Origin: Toxoplasma gondii ME49
Lineage: Eukaryota; Apicomplexa; Conoidasida; Eucoccidiorida; Sarcocystidae
Assembly (NCBI RefSeq): GCF_000006565.2
Contig: NC_031474.1
Span: forward strand, 744,001-808,000
DNA length: 64,000 bases
Direction of reading: 5' to 3'
Under the pieces are notes generated by a model, which saw nothing but the letters and a program-made list of their open reading frames with translations, made no database searches and was not told the DNA's origin. Position numbers and translations under genes: made by a program. Below, piece after piece: positions 1 through 11,900 of the stretch; position 1 is the first letter of the stretch; the number at the start of each line of letters is the position of its first letter.

Positions 1-500
1 TCATTATGCCATAACGTAAATGTGTGGTACTTGGATTTCTGTCTGTGTATACCCATACAGGCAGGTCTTCTTTGTTGGTTGTAATTTTTCCCCGGTCCCG
101 ACCACTGGGAGCAAATGCGAGGAACAGTACACCCTCGTAAGCCATCGCTCATGATCGTGATGAATTTGCACACACGTTTTTCTTTCTAAATCGACACCCC
201 TTGTTAAGAGCTTCACAATTCGAGGAAACCCCCTCACTCATTCCGTCCTGTTTTGGCACTTGTCTGTCGCCCTTTTAATTCCCCCCTTCAAAAACCAGAG
301 AAAACGAAGTTGCTAAACGAGGGGGCGTCCTCTAGAAAAAGGCATCTCATTTGTCCACGCAGAGCAGTTACGTGCATGCTGCTATCCTTCTGTGTGTCTG
401 TCTTGGCAATTACTTGTTCTTTTAAGGAAAAAAAATTCTCGGTTTTCTTGGCGAAAGGGAACGTTCCTTCACACCGGTGGTAATTCCGTTTACGCGCATC

Positions 501-1667
501 ATGGTGTGTTTCTTTTCGTGTATTTCATCTCCCTTTTGTGGCGTTCGACGCCGGTTACGCCACAGAGGAGTGAAGAAATATCAGACAAGCAATGAAGGAA
601 CGGTAACGAGGGTTTATGATTCGGTGTCGCCTATCTCGATTGCGTCGCCATCCCCAGTTCAGAAATCGTTTTGTTCGTTCCACCAAAAGTTCTCTTCTTC
701 CGTTCCCCCTCAGAAACCATGGGTGCCCGTGCTGTCTTCAGTTGCCTCATCAGCATACTCTACATGCTACGGTGGTCAGAACTTCAGGTCCGTGATCGAA
801 TGCAGCGAAGTAGGGGACAGAAGCAGTGAAACACATATGCTAATAAACATGCCTGTGAACGGGACAGGGGAGCCTCAACTATCTGCGTCTCTCCAGGTCA
901 CACTCTCCTCGCAGCACAAGCCAAACTCCGAGAGAATTGCCTCTCCTAGTGCCCTAGAGTATTCTCTCGCTTCCGGCACAGTGCAGAGACTGGATGCAGC
1001 AGAGATTAGCGCTGCCGCTACCGAGGAGTTTCACGCACAGCAGCAGACAAGAGTAGTTGATTTTCTTTATTCAAACTCTCAACTGCAGCAGCCGCGCCTG
1101 TCTCCTAACGGAGGAAAGGAAGCGGCACCCCTTGGGTTCATCGGAGGGGAGGATAATAAAACTGCATGGTGCAAACGGAAAAGAAGCTCCACGGTGCAAA
1201 GACAAACCATCCCCAAAGTTAGAGACCGAAGAATGCCATGTAAAAAAGAGATGATGCGCTCTACTCCTGGTACTCCCTTACACGAGAACTCCAGCCGATT
1301 TCTTGTTTCTGGGGACCAACGTACGACAGCAGGGACAGAAAACATTACGCCACATCTTCGGAATACACCCGTACAACGATTGCCACCAATCCCTCTCGAT
1401 GCAGCAAAAGCTACGTTTTGTCTCGACCGCTTCTGTTTCGGAGGAGAAAGGCGAAAGGGACGGCATAACATGGCAGCTCGTCTAGTAACTCACATGGCGG
1501 ACGTCGAAGCGGATGAGAAAGAAGAAACAACTCGTTCACTTCTGTCAGAGAGAGAAATCGATGGTGAACTCTTTAACCTTGGAGAAGGAATGCAAGTGGG
1601 CGATGAAGACCTGCTCTTTCTCAGTGATATGACATCGTACATCGATTGCCATTTCGCAGATGGCTAA
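501..1667 (+). CDS. Hypothetical protein, 3' terminal coding exon (5' end unresolved)
   Basis: An open frame of about 390 codons ends at TAG 1667. I do not recognise a family. The visible protein is Ser/Thr/Pro-rich with a basic middle (KRKRSS near nucleotide 1180) and an acidic C-terminus containing LFNLGEGMQVGDEDLLFL, followed by a short hydrophobic/Asp tail. The frame stays open upstream of the first ATG (501), and two possible 3' splice sites precede or overlap it (pyrimidine-rich tract ending at 426; CCACAG ending at 565). The protein therefore probably starts in an upstream exon outside or at the edge of the window. Its length, the lack of stops and the amino-acid composition like neighbouring genes are the only coding evidence. 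It is convergent with the zinc-finger gene downstream. Confidence 0.5.
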   Translation: MVCFFSCISSPFCGVRRRLRHRGVKKYQTSNEGTVTRVYDSVSPISIASPSPVQKSFCSFHQKFSSSVPPQKPWVPVLSSVASSAYSTCYGGQNFRSVIECSEVGDRSSETHMLINMPVNGTGEPQLSASLQVTLSSQHKPNSERIASPSALEYSLASGTVQRLDAAEISAAATEEFHAQQQTRVVDFLYSNSQLQQPRLSPNGGKEAAPLGFIGGEDNKTAWCKRKRSSTVQRQTIPKVRDRRMPCKKEMMRSTPGTPLHENSSRFLVSGDQRTTAGTENITPHLRNTPVQRLPPIPLDAAKATFCLDRFCFGGERRKGRHNMAARLVTHMADVEADEKEETTRSLLSEREIDGELFNLGEGMQVGDEDLLFLSDMTSYIDCHFADG

Positions 1668-4314
1668 TGTGCGCGGACGAATTTCCAAGGGCTACCCTTC
1701 CCTTTTTTAAGAAATTGACGTCAGTCGATGCTACATCATTTCGATCCACCAATTGCCCCTTGATTGTTTTAGGTTAAAACATGTTCCTGGCTACATGTAT
1801 TTGCTGACCAGCTTACATGTCATGAGAATGTTGACAGCAAGTCGTGTCCCAGGCATGTTTCGGCGTGCCAACCGCTGCTATTGACTTCTTTGTCAACCGA
1901 TCCTTGCTCACCGCCAGACAGTTCCGACATCTAGTTCAAAGCAATCAATGAACATCTCTCATAGGTTGCTGCCTATACCAAAAGACAAGTCACAGATACC
2001 CCAGGTGTCCGGTCATGTTGACTCACTGGCCCCTATTATGCTGTGTCACAGTCTGCTTGAAAAGCTGCACGCCATCAAGTCGTTGGGAACAATATGTCGA
2101 AGGTGCGTGGTGCGGCCTGTTAGCACATTTGCAGCTGTTATGTGGGACTAGCATGATGCCCAACGCAGCCTCAATAAAGAGAATTATGTGAATAAATTCA
2201 TGCAAAAGCAGGTGCTGATTGGTCTGTTGATTGACCTTAGTGAATTAGGTGCCAGTACACGTTGTACACATGCCACCTGTTAGAGGTAAAAAATATATGC
2301 AGTTGTAGCTATAGTTTGTAGCGTCATTTAAAGTATGGCTACTTGCTTACGGAGGCACTCCGGATACTACTGAAGGAGGGGATTTCAGGAGGGAAAATCG
2401 GCACGCGGAACGATCGCGTGACAATTCATTTCGGACACTGCCCGAAAGCCAGCTCAGACTGGTGCGCTAGATGAGATCAAAGGAGCAGGCCTGCGAATTT
2501 CAACAGCTCGCGATACCACAGGTCAAAATATGTTGACTTTTGTAACCAGTGCTAGTGGAAACGTGAAGTGCTTTTTTTTCTTATCTGTCGTACGGTCATT
2601 TCCTTTCGATCTGCACAAGCGGCACCGACATGAAGGAAAACTTATATCCACGAAAGTCTCTGTTGCGGCAACACATGCGAACAAAGAGATGGTGGACAAA
2701 AAATGAAATATAGAACAAACAGTGGACGCAACATGTGCAGCTCTGTACCGTTGAAAATCCACCATGATTAAGTCAGCAAATGAAGATGGCTAAATTTGCT
2801 TGGCCACGAGGTTGCACATATTCTGAAATGAGCCAATTAGTGGGGTGACCACCAAACGAACAAGAAAAGCATTTTTTAGATACCGCCGCTTGAAGCACAA
2901 TACACTGACTTGTATAAGACACCAGGAAAAGAATCGTTTGAGCCAGGTCACCATGAAAATAAAACAGGGGCACCAAAAGCTCTAGCATCCCGAACAGCAC
3001 CATATAGATGAACGTGAATCTTCCTAGTTCATTCTTAAAAGCGGCACTCTTCGTATCTTTGCTTTTCCCCCCTTATTGCATTCTATATCCGCCATACGAG
3101 CCTCTCCGGCGACCACAAACATAGTTTTTGAACTGAGCGACTTGCGGAACGGCTTGATTAAAAAGACAGCGATGCAGACAGGCAGAATTCATACGTCAAC
3201 GAAATCGCTTCTCTCTTAATGGAACTATCGCGTCACTAGAGAGGGGGACATGCACGTTTGAAAGCCATGTTCAACAGACAGGAAGCAGCGAATCGATATA
3301 CACGATACGATGAACTCGAACACAGATCCGCAGACGCGCCATAACACCGGGCAGCATTACAGCATTTCCCTTGTCAGAAAAATATTCAGCGCATTTTAAA
3401 CACGGAAAGAGGAATGCAACAGAGATTTATACAGCCATCAGTGTAGTGACACAGCAGGACAGGCACGGCTCCAGACACAAACTTAAAGCAGACGGTTTTT
3501 CACCTGCCTGAGGCCTTTTCTTGACACCTGTGGACGACCGATGTTCGATGACACACCCACAGGCAACGCAACTCTCCCACTGCCTGCGCTCTGTAGCATC
3601 TAGCTCCCGCGCACAAAATCAAGACTCTCCCCCTTACTCTTTTGGCTCCACGAGATCTATCACTGATCTCATCAGTAATGGAGCACCCGCACCCGCCGCG
3701 CCACTGTCCCGGCTAGGATGACACACACATATTGCCGGTCTGGAACGCGCTTTGGAGGCGGAGCCTCTCTTGACGACAAAAGAGAGAATAGACGGGACAG
3801 AGGAGCCGTACAGCAGCAACATACTCAAGGAGAAACTTGGGTTGACCTATATGCGCTTCAGTTTAGATCCTCTGTTCAAAAAGTGACGTATCTTGAAACA
3901 TGCTAGTAAGTAGTGGACGCACCACGATAAGACAGTCCTTGCCGATGATCTTGTCGCATGCTACAGTGACAATCACGTAGACAGTTCCCTCTCCAGAGAT
4001 GACTACACCTTCACGCCCCTGGTTCCTCCTTCGGTATTATATGTCCCTTTCTGCCTCGGAAACCCGTTGTCGAGTTGCCGTGACGCTGTGCGTGTACCTG
4101 CCGAGAAAAGACTTCTTCTCTCCCCCCTTTCCAGGTGGCGGCTACCTGGAGCACTCTATCCTCACATCTTTCCATACCAGAATTCTTCAGTTCATCTGTC
4201 ATAGCAACCTGAATAATGTACCAAGTTGTATTCCTCCTTCACAAGCAGGAAACTGTCTGTGTACCTCCACCGAGAGCTAACCACAGGCCCCTTGTATAAG
4301 CTGAGTCTTCACAT
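1668..4314. other. Convergent intergenic region, no gene seen
   Basis: This is the space between the 3' ends of two convergent genes. All open frames here are under 100 codons, show no family motif and are interrupted on both strands. It presumably holds the 3' UTRs of both genes. I see no repeat or RNA gene. Confidence 0.6.
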
Positions 4315-7300
4315 TCAGTTCGATGAATCAGCGCCTCTAGCCATTTCTTTCTCGAGCATCCCTGCAGACAGCTGCGAGACATTCACGGAAGAGCCAGCGG
4401 GTCCGTAGTGCTTGAGAGAAGTGATGTGTCTATGGAGGTGACTTTTGCGGCTAAACGCCCTCGAACACTGAGGACACTGGAAAGGCCGATTCCCTGCATG
4501 CACCGCTTGCGTGTGTTGACTCAAGTTGCCTTTCTGACTGAAAGCCCTTCCACAAATGTTACACAGGAACGGCTTCTCCCCCCTATGAACAGCTTGAATG
4601 TGCTGTTCAAGATTGCCTCGTTTGTAGCTGAACTTCTTTTGGCAAATAGGACAGACAAACGACTTCACCCCCTCATGGACTGCTCTGATATGGTGGTGAA
4701 GGTTGTAGTTCCTGCTGAACAAGCCGTTGCAGAGGGGGCAAGCGTACATACGGGTTTCTGGACGCGCTTCTTTCTTCGATGTGGCCGCTCGACCCTTTTG
4801 TTCACAAGTTGCGGAAAGTTGTTGCATCGCTTCCGCTCCTGCCTGCTCCTGGCGATTCGTGCTCGGCCAAGTCGCTGCGGTGCCAGCATTGCTAGCGGGC
4901 ACCTCGATGCTGCCTTGTTTTTTCACCTGTAATTCCTCGAAGGTTTTCCCGACTGGCGAGCCTCCAGCATCAGTGAAACGCCACAGACGCACGTCTGCGT
5001 TTGGGATTCTTTCCACGGATTGCCGAGCTGCTGCCTCACCGGGAGAGCAGGACGCCGCGACATGCTCTGCCGTCGCTTCCGGTTTCACCCTTTCAGAACG
5101 GTTCGTTGGGCAGCGCCTGATCTCGCCCCCGGCTTCCTGCGAGTGGCCACACTGAAGCAGAGCAGAAAGCTCTGCGAGAGCCTCCGGCTGCCCTGAAAAC
5201 CACGCAGACGACAACGCATTTTTTGGCTTTGCCGCGCAAAGACTTGCGGGGACTATGATCGGGCGAGCGCTCGAGAGAATAGGAAACCGTTTGATGTCGC
5301 GCGCGCCAGCTGCGTCTCCAGCTTCGCCGTCATCGTTCCGACTCCGCTTCCGCCGGGCCTTTGCTGCGTGGCTGAGAACAGTGCACGTTGTACGGGATTC
5401 ACTGGACTTCCGTGAAATATCCAAAGGCACGCCTTCGTTGCCTGCTGGCCCAAACGCTTCGTCGGATTTAGAAGGACTCGCTTCCAGTGACTTTAAGAGA
5501 AAAGAGAACACCTGCTGCGATGTCTCTGTCTCTGCAGAGTGCGCGGAGCGCATCGATGCACTGGAGAGAGTGTCAAGAGCTGAGTACGACCGCTTAACTC
5601 CACTTCTCTCTTCTTCAGAGGCCAAAGAGACAGTGGATCCCCTCAGTCTCTTCCGACTCTCTGGATTCCCAGAACCAGACCTTGTCTCCGTAGCCTCCGT
5701 CTCCGTTGTCTCCAGAAGAGAAGGCGTTGCCTTGGGCTTCGCCGCACCGGATGCAACTGACGACAGAAGCGACGGTCTTTCTTCGCATTTGCTACGTTGT
5801 GCCGAGCGCTTGTCGTGTTTCGTGACAGCGACGGCAGACGAGGCTGTCGGGGAAGAACGGTCACTTTCGGACCCCAACGGAATCATAAGCGAGGTCAGCG
5901 CGTGCTCGCCGGATCGACAAGCGGCTGCCGGCGCTGCAGGTTCATGTGCCTTTACACCAGGCTTCGGGGTCAGACTGGACACAATTGCAGACATCATCAA
6001 CCCAACCAAGGAGTCGGCACTCGCATCAGTTGTGCTATTTCCTCGCAGAAGGACGCATGCAGTTTGCAGACCCTCGATGAACATGTGCAGCTCATCTTGA
6101 GACTTGGATGCCATCGCGTCGAGCAGAGACAGCGCGGCGAGTGACATGTGTGGATGCAAAGCCTTGCTCGCTCCTTTAGGCGGCTGTGTGCCACACTGTT
6201 CCACCGTTTGACTGGAGCAGGCAGAACTGATGAAGGCCTTTGAAGACGCCACCGCTGTCTTCGAACGGGGGCAAGTGTCGGCAAACGGAGGGTGAGGAAC
6301 GCCATCCCATGCCGCCTCCCTTCTCGAGAGGGTCCGTGTGATGTTCTTCTCCACAACAACCGTGGCGCGGGCCGGGGGAGCGACGTGCAGAGCTCTTGGA
6401 CTCGGCGACGCAGACTCGCAGGAAGAAGTCGACCCCACAGAGCAAGATGGGAGGAAAGACCTCAGCGCCTCTTCAGAAACTCCGGGAACTCGAGTGCTTT
6501 CTGCCGCGTGTCTGCCTATTGGAGACAAGTCCCTACTGCGTGTTGAATGGTTGATCATGTAGGACGACTTCGGAGAAGCAGAACGCGAGGTCGCGGACAC
6601 CGCAGGACTGCCGGTCCAGGACGGAGAAGAACACAGACTTGTACACGAGCTCTCCATCAAGCATCCTGAGAAAGACCGACGGGGCGTGGCATCAGGAGAC
6701 ACATCGCCATACTCGCAACCGGCGTCAGTCGAAGGGGATGCAGGAGCGCTTCGTAGGAAGCCCAGTGTGGCCTCATCTGAGTCGTTTCGGAAGGAGGTTC
6801 CTCTCGATTCCTGACTGTTCCGAAGCCACTCTGGTGCAGCCGCGTCGGAGACCGATCCGAGAGGGGGTTCTGCGTTTTGACAAGGGCGGAAAAACTGACT
6901 ATCACATCTTTGCAAAGCGGACAAGATGTAGCCATTGTGACCACGCTTCGCTTCTTGGACACCTGAAAAGCGTGCCGGCTCATCAAAGACACTCTGCGCG
7001 CCACTGCCTGTGCTTGCCATGGAGCCTCGCTTCGTCTTCGCTTCTCCAAAACAGGCTCTATCCTTCATTCTGCTAAGATTGCTCACCTCCGAGCAACTCG
7101 TGCTGCATGTCCCCCTCCTCTGCTTCTTCATTTTGCCAAGGAGGAACGGAGTCTCGTCAAAGGGCAGGTTTTCTTCTTCCATCCCAGCAGTGTCTGTCGC
7201 GGCGTGGTTCCGGTAATCTGGAGCGCCGGCAAATGCCCTGGTCAATTGTTCGATGTTCTCTTCAGAGAGAGACGCCCGCGACAATTTCCTGTCGGGGTCA

Positions 7301-8982
7301 AAATGCTCAGAATTGCCGCCTCTCCGCAAAGCTGAAAACGAGTTGGCTGCCACTGTCGCCAGGTCGGAAAGACTCGAGGAAGAAGAGCGCTGAAGGAGCA
7401 TGTGGTCTTCCCAGTCATGCTCTTCCTCATGCCCAGAGGATTTCCATGATGGGCGACTTTCCTGTTTCGGGACGCTACAGCGGACAGTGTCCGACTGCAC
7501 AGAGCTCGGATGTGGCGTAGAGGCATGCAGCGCCCCACTTGACTGTGGTGCTGCCTCAGTGAAGCTGTTGCCTCCTTCGCTCTGAACCTCTACGTCGGTG
7601 AGACAACCTGTCGGTGCTGATTCGGCGACGACAGGCAATGCGCTTCTCAGACTCTCAGTTACTTCAGGGTACCCCGTGCATTCCCCACTCCGAGCGACAC
7701 TTGCTTCGCACACCTGGAGGCTCTGCCGATATTGTTCTAGCAGATTGAGGAGCTTGCCATTTTGTGAATCTGACACGTATCCCTCTGGCTCTCGAGTCTC
7801 AAGACTGTTCACTTGGTTCTCTGCAGACACAAGAACGCCATGCGACTCGTCACTCGCAGAAGTCAGCGAGACTTCGGGGAATGCGCCGTCCGTGGTAGTT
7901 TTTCTCGGCGCCGCGTGACCTGTGTGGATGCCGTTCTCTGCGCCTTCCGGGGGACGTTGCTGCTTGAAATCAACTTCGTCGCTGATTTTGTCCGCAAGAG
8001 ATTCTTCACCACTGCTTGCGAAACCAATGCCCATGCCATCTGCTCCTGCGTGCGATAGAGCCGACCCCTCTCGATGGCCTTTCATCTCCGCTGCACCTTG
8101 GAGAGCTGCATTGGTTTCGTCCTCTTCTTCGTCCATCGCTGTCTCCCCTGCCCGCACACTGCTCTTCTCTACCAGCGGCAAAGGTGAGGGAAGTTTGCAC
8201 TCTGGCACTCCTGTGGGTTCCACGGCAAGAGCCCCTCCAGAGACGGATGCACTTTTCGGGGACTGAGCAGAGTCCTTACCAAAAGAGAAACCTGTATCCT
8301 TGCGAAGGGGGGGCATCCCGTCTTGGACGAAGTTCGCTGGGTCGTCCAGAAGCGAGGCAGAACGTGACAAAGACACAGGAGAGAAAGAGCCCTTAGACGA
8401 GAAGTGGTAGGAGGAAATGGTAGAACAAGATGACTGAGGACGGAAGAGGGGAATGCAACAGTCGGCTCCATCTGCACCGGACCCAGACCTACACGAGAGA
8501 GTCGGAGACTGTTTCTTCGGACTGACTGTCGCGGGACAGGAAGAGGAGAGGGAGATCGACGGGGAATCGCAACCTGTGGTCGCAGCCCCGGTGCAGGGGC
8601 GAGTCGCCCCCATAGAGAAGCCAGCATCTGATCCCACCAAAGTGTCGTGCGCCTCAACCGCGGGAAGCTCTGAGAACGGCAACTCTTGTTCCATGGGACC
8701 TTCCTTGACGTTTGTCCCGCACAGGGGACCGGTGTCACCCTCTGCATGCACCCCTCCACACCACGTGGATTCACTCATTTTGCCTTCAGCGGCTACACGA
8801 GCCTCATCTGCACTTTCTGCACCTAGCTGATAAGCTGAAAAATCTTCAGTCACAGCCAGATCAGGAAAAGCGGACCTTCGGGAAGTTGTTTCGCCCAACG
8901 CTTTCCCTTCCGCTTGATTCAAGAGTTTACTTTCGATACTGCCTCTCACGGCAGTGACATATTCTTTTTCCGACAGAGACAT
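4315..8982 (-). CDS. C2H2-type zinc finger protein, 1555 aa, single exon
   Basis: Probable nuclear DNA- or RNA-binding regulator. One uninterrupted frame runs from ATG (MSLSEKEY) to TGA. Four tandem C2H2 fingers lie at the extreme C-terminus, about residues 1412-1530 (nucleotides 4395-4750 on the minus strand). They begin YACPLC, FVCPIC, FLCNIC and FQCPQC, each with a CxxC pair, a phenylalanine core and an HxxxH-type pair. The linkers resemble the Krüppel TGEKP type (RGEKP, AGNRP), which suggests sequence-specific DNA binding. The first ~1400 residues are Ser/Ala/Glu-rich and largely disordered-looking. The one ordered-looking patch is a Leu/Ala helix-like stretch around residue 955 (SLAALSLLDAMASKSQDEL). 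A short basic motif, KARRKRSRND, could be a nuclear localisation signal. Binding specificity cannot be inferred. The gene diverges from the Trp-rich gene across about 5 kb. Confidence 0.9.
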   Translation of the reverse strand: MSLSEKEYVTAVRGSIESKLLNQAEGKALGETTSRRSAFPDLAVTEDFSAYQLGAESADEARVAAEGKMSESTWCGGVHAEGDTGPLCGTNVKEGPMEQELPFSELPAVEAHDTLVGSDAGFSMGATRPCTGAATTGCDSPSISLSSSCPATVSPKKQSPTLSCRSGSGADGADCCIPLFRPQSSCSTISSYHFSSKGSFSPVSLSRSASLLDDPANFVQDGMPPLRKDTGFSFGKDSAQSPKSASVSGGALAVEPTGVPECKLPSPLPLVEKSSVRAGETAMDEEEDETNAALQGAAEMKGHREGSALSHAGADGMGIGFASSGEESLADKISDEVDFKQQRPPEGAENGIHTGHAAPRKTTTDGAFPEVSLTSASDESHGVLVSAENQVNSLETREPEGYVSDSQNGKLLNLLEQYRQSLQVCEASVARSGECTGYPEVTESLRSALPVVAESAPTGCLTDVEVQSEGGNSFTEAAPQSSGALHASTPHPSSVQSDTVRCSVPKQESRPSWKSSGHEEEHDWEDHMLLQRSSSSSLSDLATVAANSFSALRRGGNSEHFDPDRKLSRASLSEENIEQLTRAFAGAPDYRNHAATDTAGMEEENLPFDETPFLLGKMKKQRRGTCSTSCSEVSNLSRMKDRACFGEAKTKRGSMASTGSGAQSVFDEPARFSGVQEAKRGHNGYILSALQRCDSQFFRPCQNAEPPLGSVSDAAAPEWLRNSQESRGTSFRNDSDEATLGFLRSAPASPSTDAGCEYGDVSPDATPRRSFSGCLMESSCTSLCSSPSWTGSPAVSATSRSASPKSSYMINHSTRSRDLSPIGRHAAESTRVPGVSEEALRSFLPSCSVGSTSSCESASPSPRALHVAPPARATVVVEKNITRTLSRREAAWDGVPHPPFADTCPRSKTAVASSKAFISSACSSQTVEQCGTQPPKGASKALHPHMSLAALSLLDAMASKSQDELHMFIEGLQTACVLLRGNSTTDASADSLVGLMMSAIVSSLTPKPGVKAHEPAAPAAACRSGEHALTSLMIPLGSESDRSSPTASSAVAVTKHDKRSAQRSKCEERPSLLSSVASGAAKPKATPSLLETTETEATETRSGSGNPESRKRLRGSTVSLASEEERSGVKRSYSALDTLSSASMRSAHSAETETSQQVFSFLLKSLEASPSKSDEAFGPAGNEGVPLDISRKSSESRTTCTVLSHAAKARRKRSRNDDGEAGDAAGARDIKRFPILSSARPIIVPASLCAAKPKNALSSAWFSGQPEALAELSALLQCGHSQEAGGEIRRCPTNRSERVKPEATAEHVAASCSPGEAAARQSVERIPNADVRLWRFTDAGGSPVGKTFEELQVKKQGSIEVPASNAGTAATWPSTNRQEQAGAEAMQQLSATCEQKGRAATSKKEARPETRMYACPLCNGLFSRNYNLHHHIRAVHEGVKSFVCPICQKKFSYKRGNLEQHIQAVHRGEKPFLCNICGRAFSQKGNLSQHTQAVHAGNRPFQCPQCSRAFSRKSHLHRHITSLKHYGPAGSSVNVSQLSAGMLEKEMARGADSSN

Positions 8983-11900
8983 CGTGACGACTGCTACGTT
9001 TGTGCGTTTGACGGACGCCTCCTGCCGCGCCTGCGCCGACAGCTACGGCTGCACAGGTTGCAGGCGACAGACTGAGAGCTTCTGCTGCAAGTGTCGCATG
9101 TGGGAATGACGGTAGCTGGCCAGAGGGGGAGAAAGGAACTCAAAAAAACGTCGCTGGCAAGCTCGCTCTCAAAGGCATTGCTTTCCCTGGGACAGAAGCA
9201 AGAGGCACGAACAGGAAAGCGAGCAAGTGAGCCGCGTAGGAGGGAATACTTCAAACTGAGTAGCCTCAACACCTGGAAAGAAGAAACCCAGCAAGCCGCT
9301 GCAGAACATTAATTGCACGAGTCCATTAAAACGGGTACCTACACCAAAGAAAAGCCGCGGGACTTGCGTGAGGGGCCAGAGTTGCGACACCGCGACAACG
9401 CGAGGAGCACTCAGAGGTGAGTCTGTACATACCAACATTCAGCAGCCTTCGAGAACTGAATGTTTCGATTGATGTGGGCATTTCCTACCGTGGATAAACC
9501 ACAAACAGAACCTTGTGCGTGCGATACGCTTCACATGTTGCCACTGTCACGCAGAACTTGTCAGCACATCCTGTAGCCGTTCCTCACACACGCAAATGCA
9601 CTGCATGTACTTACACATCCACTAAAAACACAACGAGAGACTCAAATTTGGAAATTGTGCTGGATCCGAAACGCCGGCTTTAGCAGCAAATAAGTTCCGG
9701 TTCAGTATCCAGGGGGGCGGCACTACGGCAGCGTGAACTCGAAAGCGGACAGGCACTGCTAGTCGGCGGAAAACGGGGAACCACATTTAGATCGAACAAA
9801 GCAATTACCTGCATAATTCTTTGGACAAGAGTCCGTCGAACAGCTTCAATGTGGGGGTGGGGAATCTCCGAGAGGAAGTACCCCAGGGGAGTGCTGTTGA
9901 AAACGAGTTGGGGAGGCAGGGGCAGTTTACCGTGCAACAACTAGCTACCGGGGCACACGCGTTGAATGCTCTGGGAACATGGCGAACGAATCCACCTGCC
10001 TCAGACAGCCGGCAAAAACGCTAAAACTCTACGACACCACGACCGAAAGCATGCTTTGTCCCCTTGGCACTGCTTCCACCGAGGGAGAAAACTCGCGACT
10101 GATCCTATACTTTCCGAATCAGTGTACCCCAGACCGCCTCAAACCGCACAGAAATGCCACCAACGGCACTCGTGGCGCCTGAATGCCCAGAGTTCCCAGG
10201 TGAACATGATAAAGAAGTGGTCTGCAAAACGAGGAGAAACGCGGCTGAGAGAGCCGTGCGTTTACGAGAGGGGCGTCTTTCTGACTTGCGCTGAGTAGGA
10301 AAAAACTCAGCGAGAGCCGCTTCCAGAGAGACACCGGCGGGGACTGGTTTGCCCGCCGATATCGTGTCGGGGCCCGAAAAACACAGGGAAAACCCTCCTG
10401 TGAACTTTTGACGGACAGGGTTCGTTTACACTTTTCATTCAGACGAGAACGGCTGCAGCGAGGCGGGTTGAGGCCAGGAAGTCACTCAAAGAGAGCTGCG
10501 TGCCAGTTGTTTCAGGAATCTAGATTCGACGCGGGGCACAGATTCTCCTGGGGCAGGGGCAAAGGCGGGACCACCGGGTGTGGCGAGGCTGGAGGCGTCG
10601 CTGCCGGCTGATGCCACTGCCCGACGCAGACCTGCAGCAACTCTCCAGGAGGTGGGTGACTGCGAGAAAAAAAAGCACTCGACACTGTTTCCTCGACGAC
10701 TGTTTTCAAGCTGCGACGTTTTCGCGTGACGCATTGCCCGAAATCACCAATAAAATGGCGCTCTGGCGACACAGAGTCGCCAGCAGCCGTGGCGGCAACC
10801 GCTGTCCAGATGGACGAAAGGCAAGTGGGGAGAAGTTCTGCCTAGCGGGGGAGCGAACTCTCTCGCGGAGCAATGCACGGGCATGAGCAGCTCTGTGCCG
10901 GCCGGCATCGCGGCGGGACGTTTACAGAGAGGGCGTATTCGAAAACCTCGCTATGACAACCTAGCCAGCTGAGGGCGTGACGCAGGAAGCACGAAAAGGA
11001 ACGACCACTTTTACCTCAAAGAGAGTTCATCTTTTGGGATCCAATAAAGCACATCTCCTTTCGCTCGCTGCGAATCAATAAACGCTTCCCGGCGAAAGGA
11101 AGAGCGCAACCACGTATCAAATCGTAGACAGGCTTGGAATCGCACACGGTGGGGCCCGCCACTCTTTTGCCCCGCCAGCCAGAATAAAGGTAAAGCAGCG
11201 GACGAAAACGTGAACGACTCCACTATTTCTCTGTTGAAGCATTCGATGTGCAAGGTCAGGGCACAACGATTCTATGATGGGAAAAAAGTGGCACAAAACG
11301 AGAGCCCACGGATGCGTCGAAGACTCGTGGATAGCCACTGGGGTAGTCCTCAATTCGTTCCCATTCCAGAATTTGAAACTACACTGCTGCGTACTGACGA
11401 CCGAAGGCTAGATCCGAAACAAAAATAGCATGTTTGAAGAATACGGTACATACACAAGCATTTTAAAAGCGTACCTGAGAGGTAACAGCAGCCGGCCCAC
11501 GACTGTGAAGTATGAGGGATATACCTGGATCTCACTTATCAATATTCAGCTCTACAAGCAGGAACTCTTCGGTTTACAGCGCTATCTGTACAGAAATTAG
11601 AGCAACTCATGTTGAAGCACTTGAGAACATGTGAATGCAGTCCCGTCTTGGTATCGACCTCACCTTCGCAGGGCGGATCGTAGAAGCATCGTGAACTGTT
11701 CCTCCCAGTAGTCTGCTCTGCCGGATTCAGTGCTGAAAGGAACGTCATGTATGGTAGCGGTGTGGAGTCACTTGACGGTTCTCCTAAGCGTAGCACCGTA
11801 ACCACTCTAAAATTTTTCGGTTGCAAGAGCCTCATCTAGCGATTCGTGGAGATTGGTGACGGACCACCAAAGTGTTGGGGTGATACACCCGTTGACTCCT

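Noticed and set aside
4408..8830. Several plus-strand frames of 70-280 codons
   Set aside because: They are shadows antisense to the zinc-finger gene, whose minus-strand frame contains complete C2H2 motifs.
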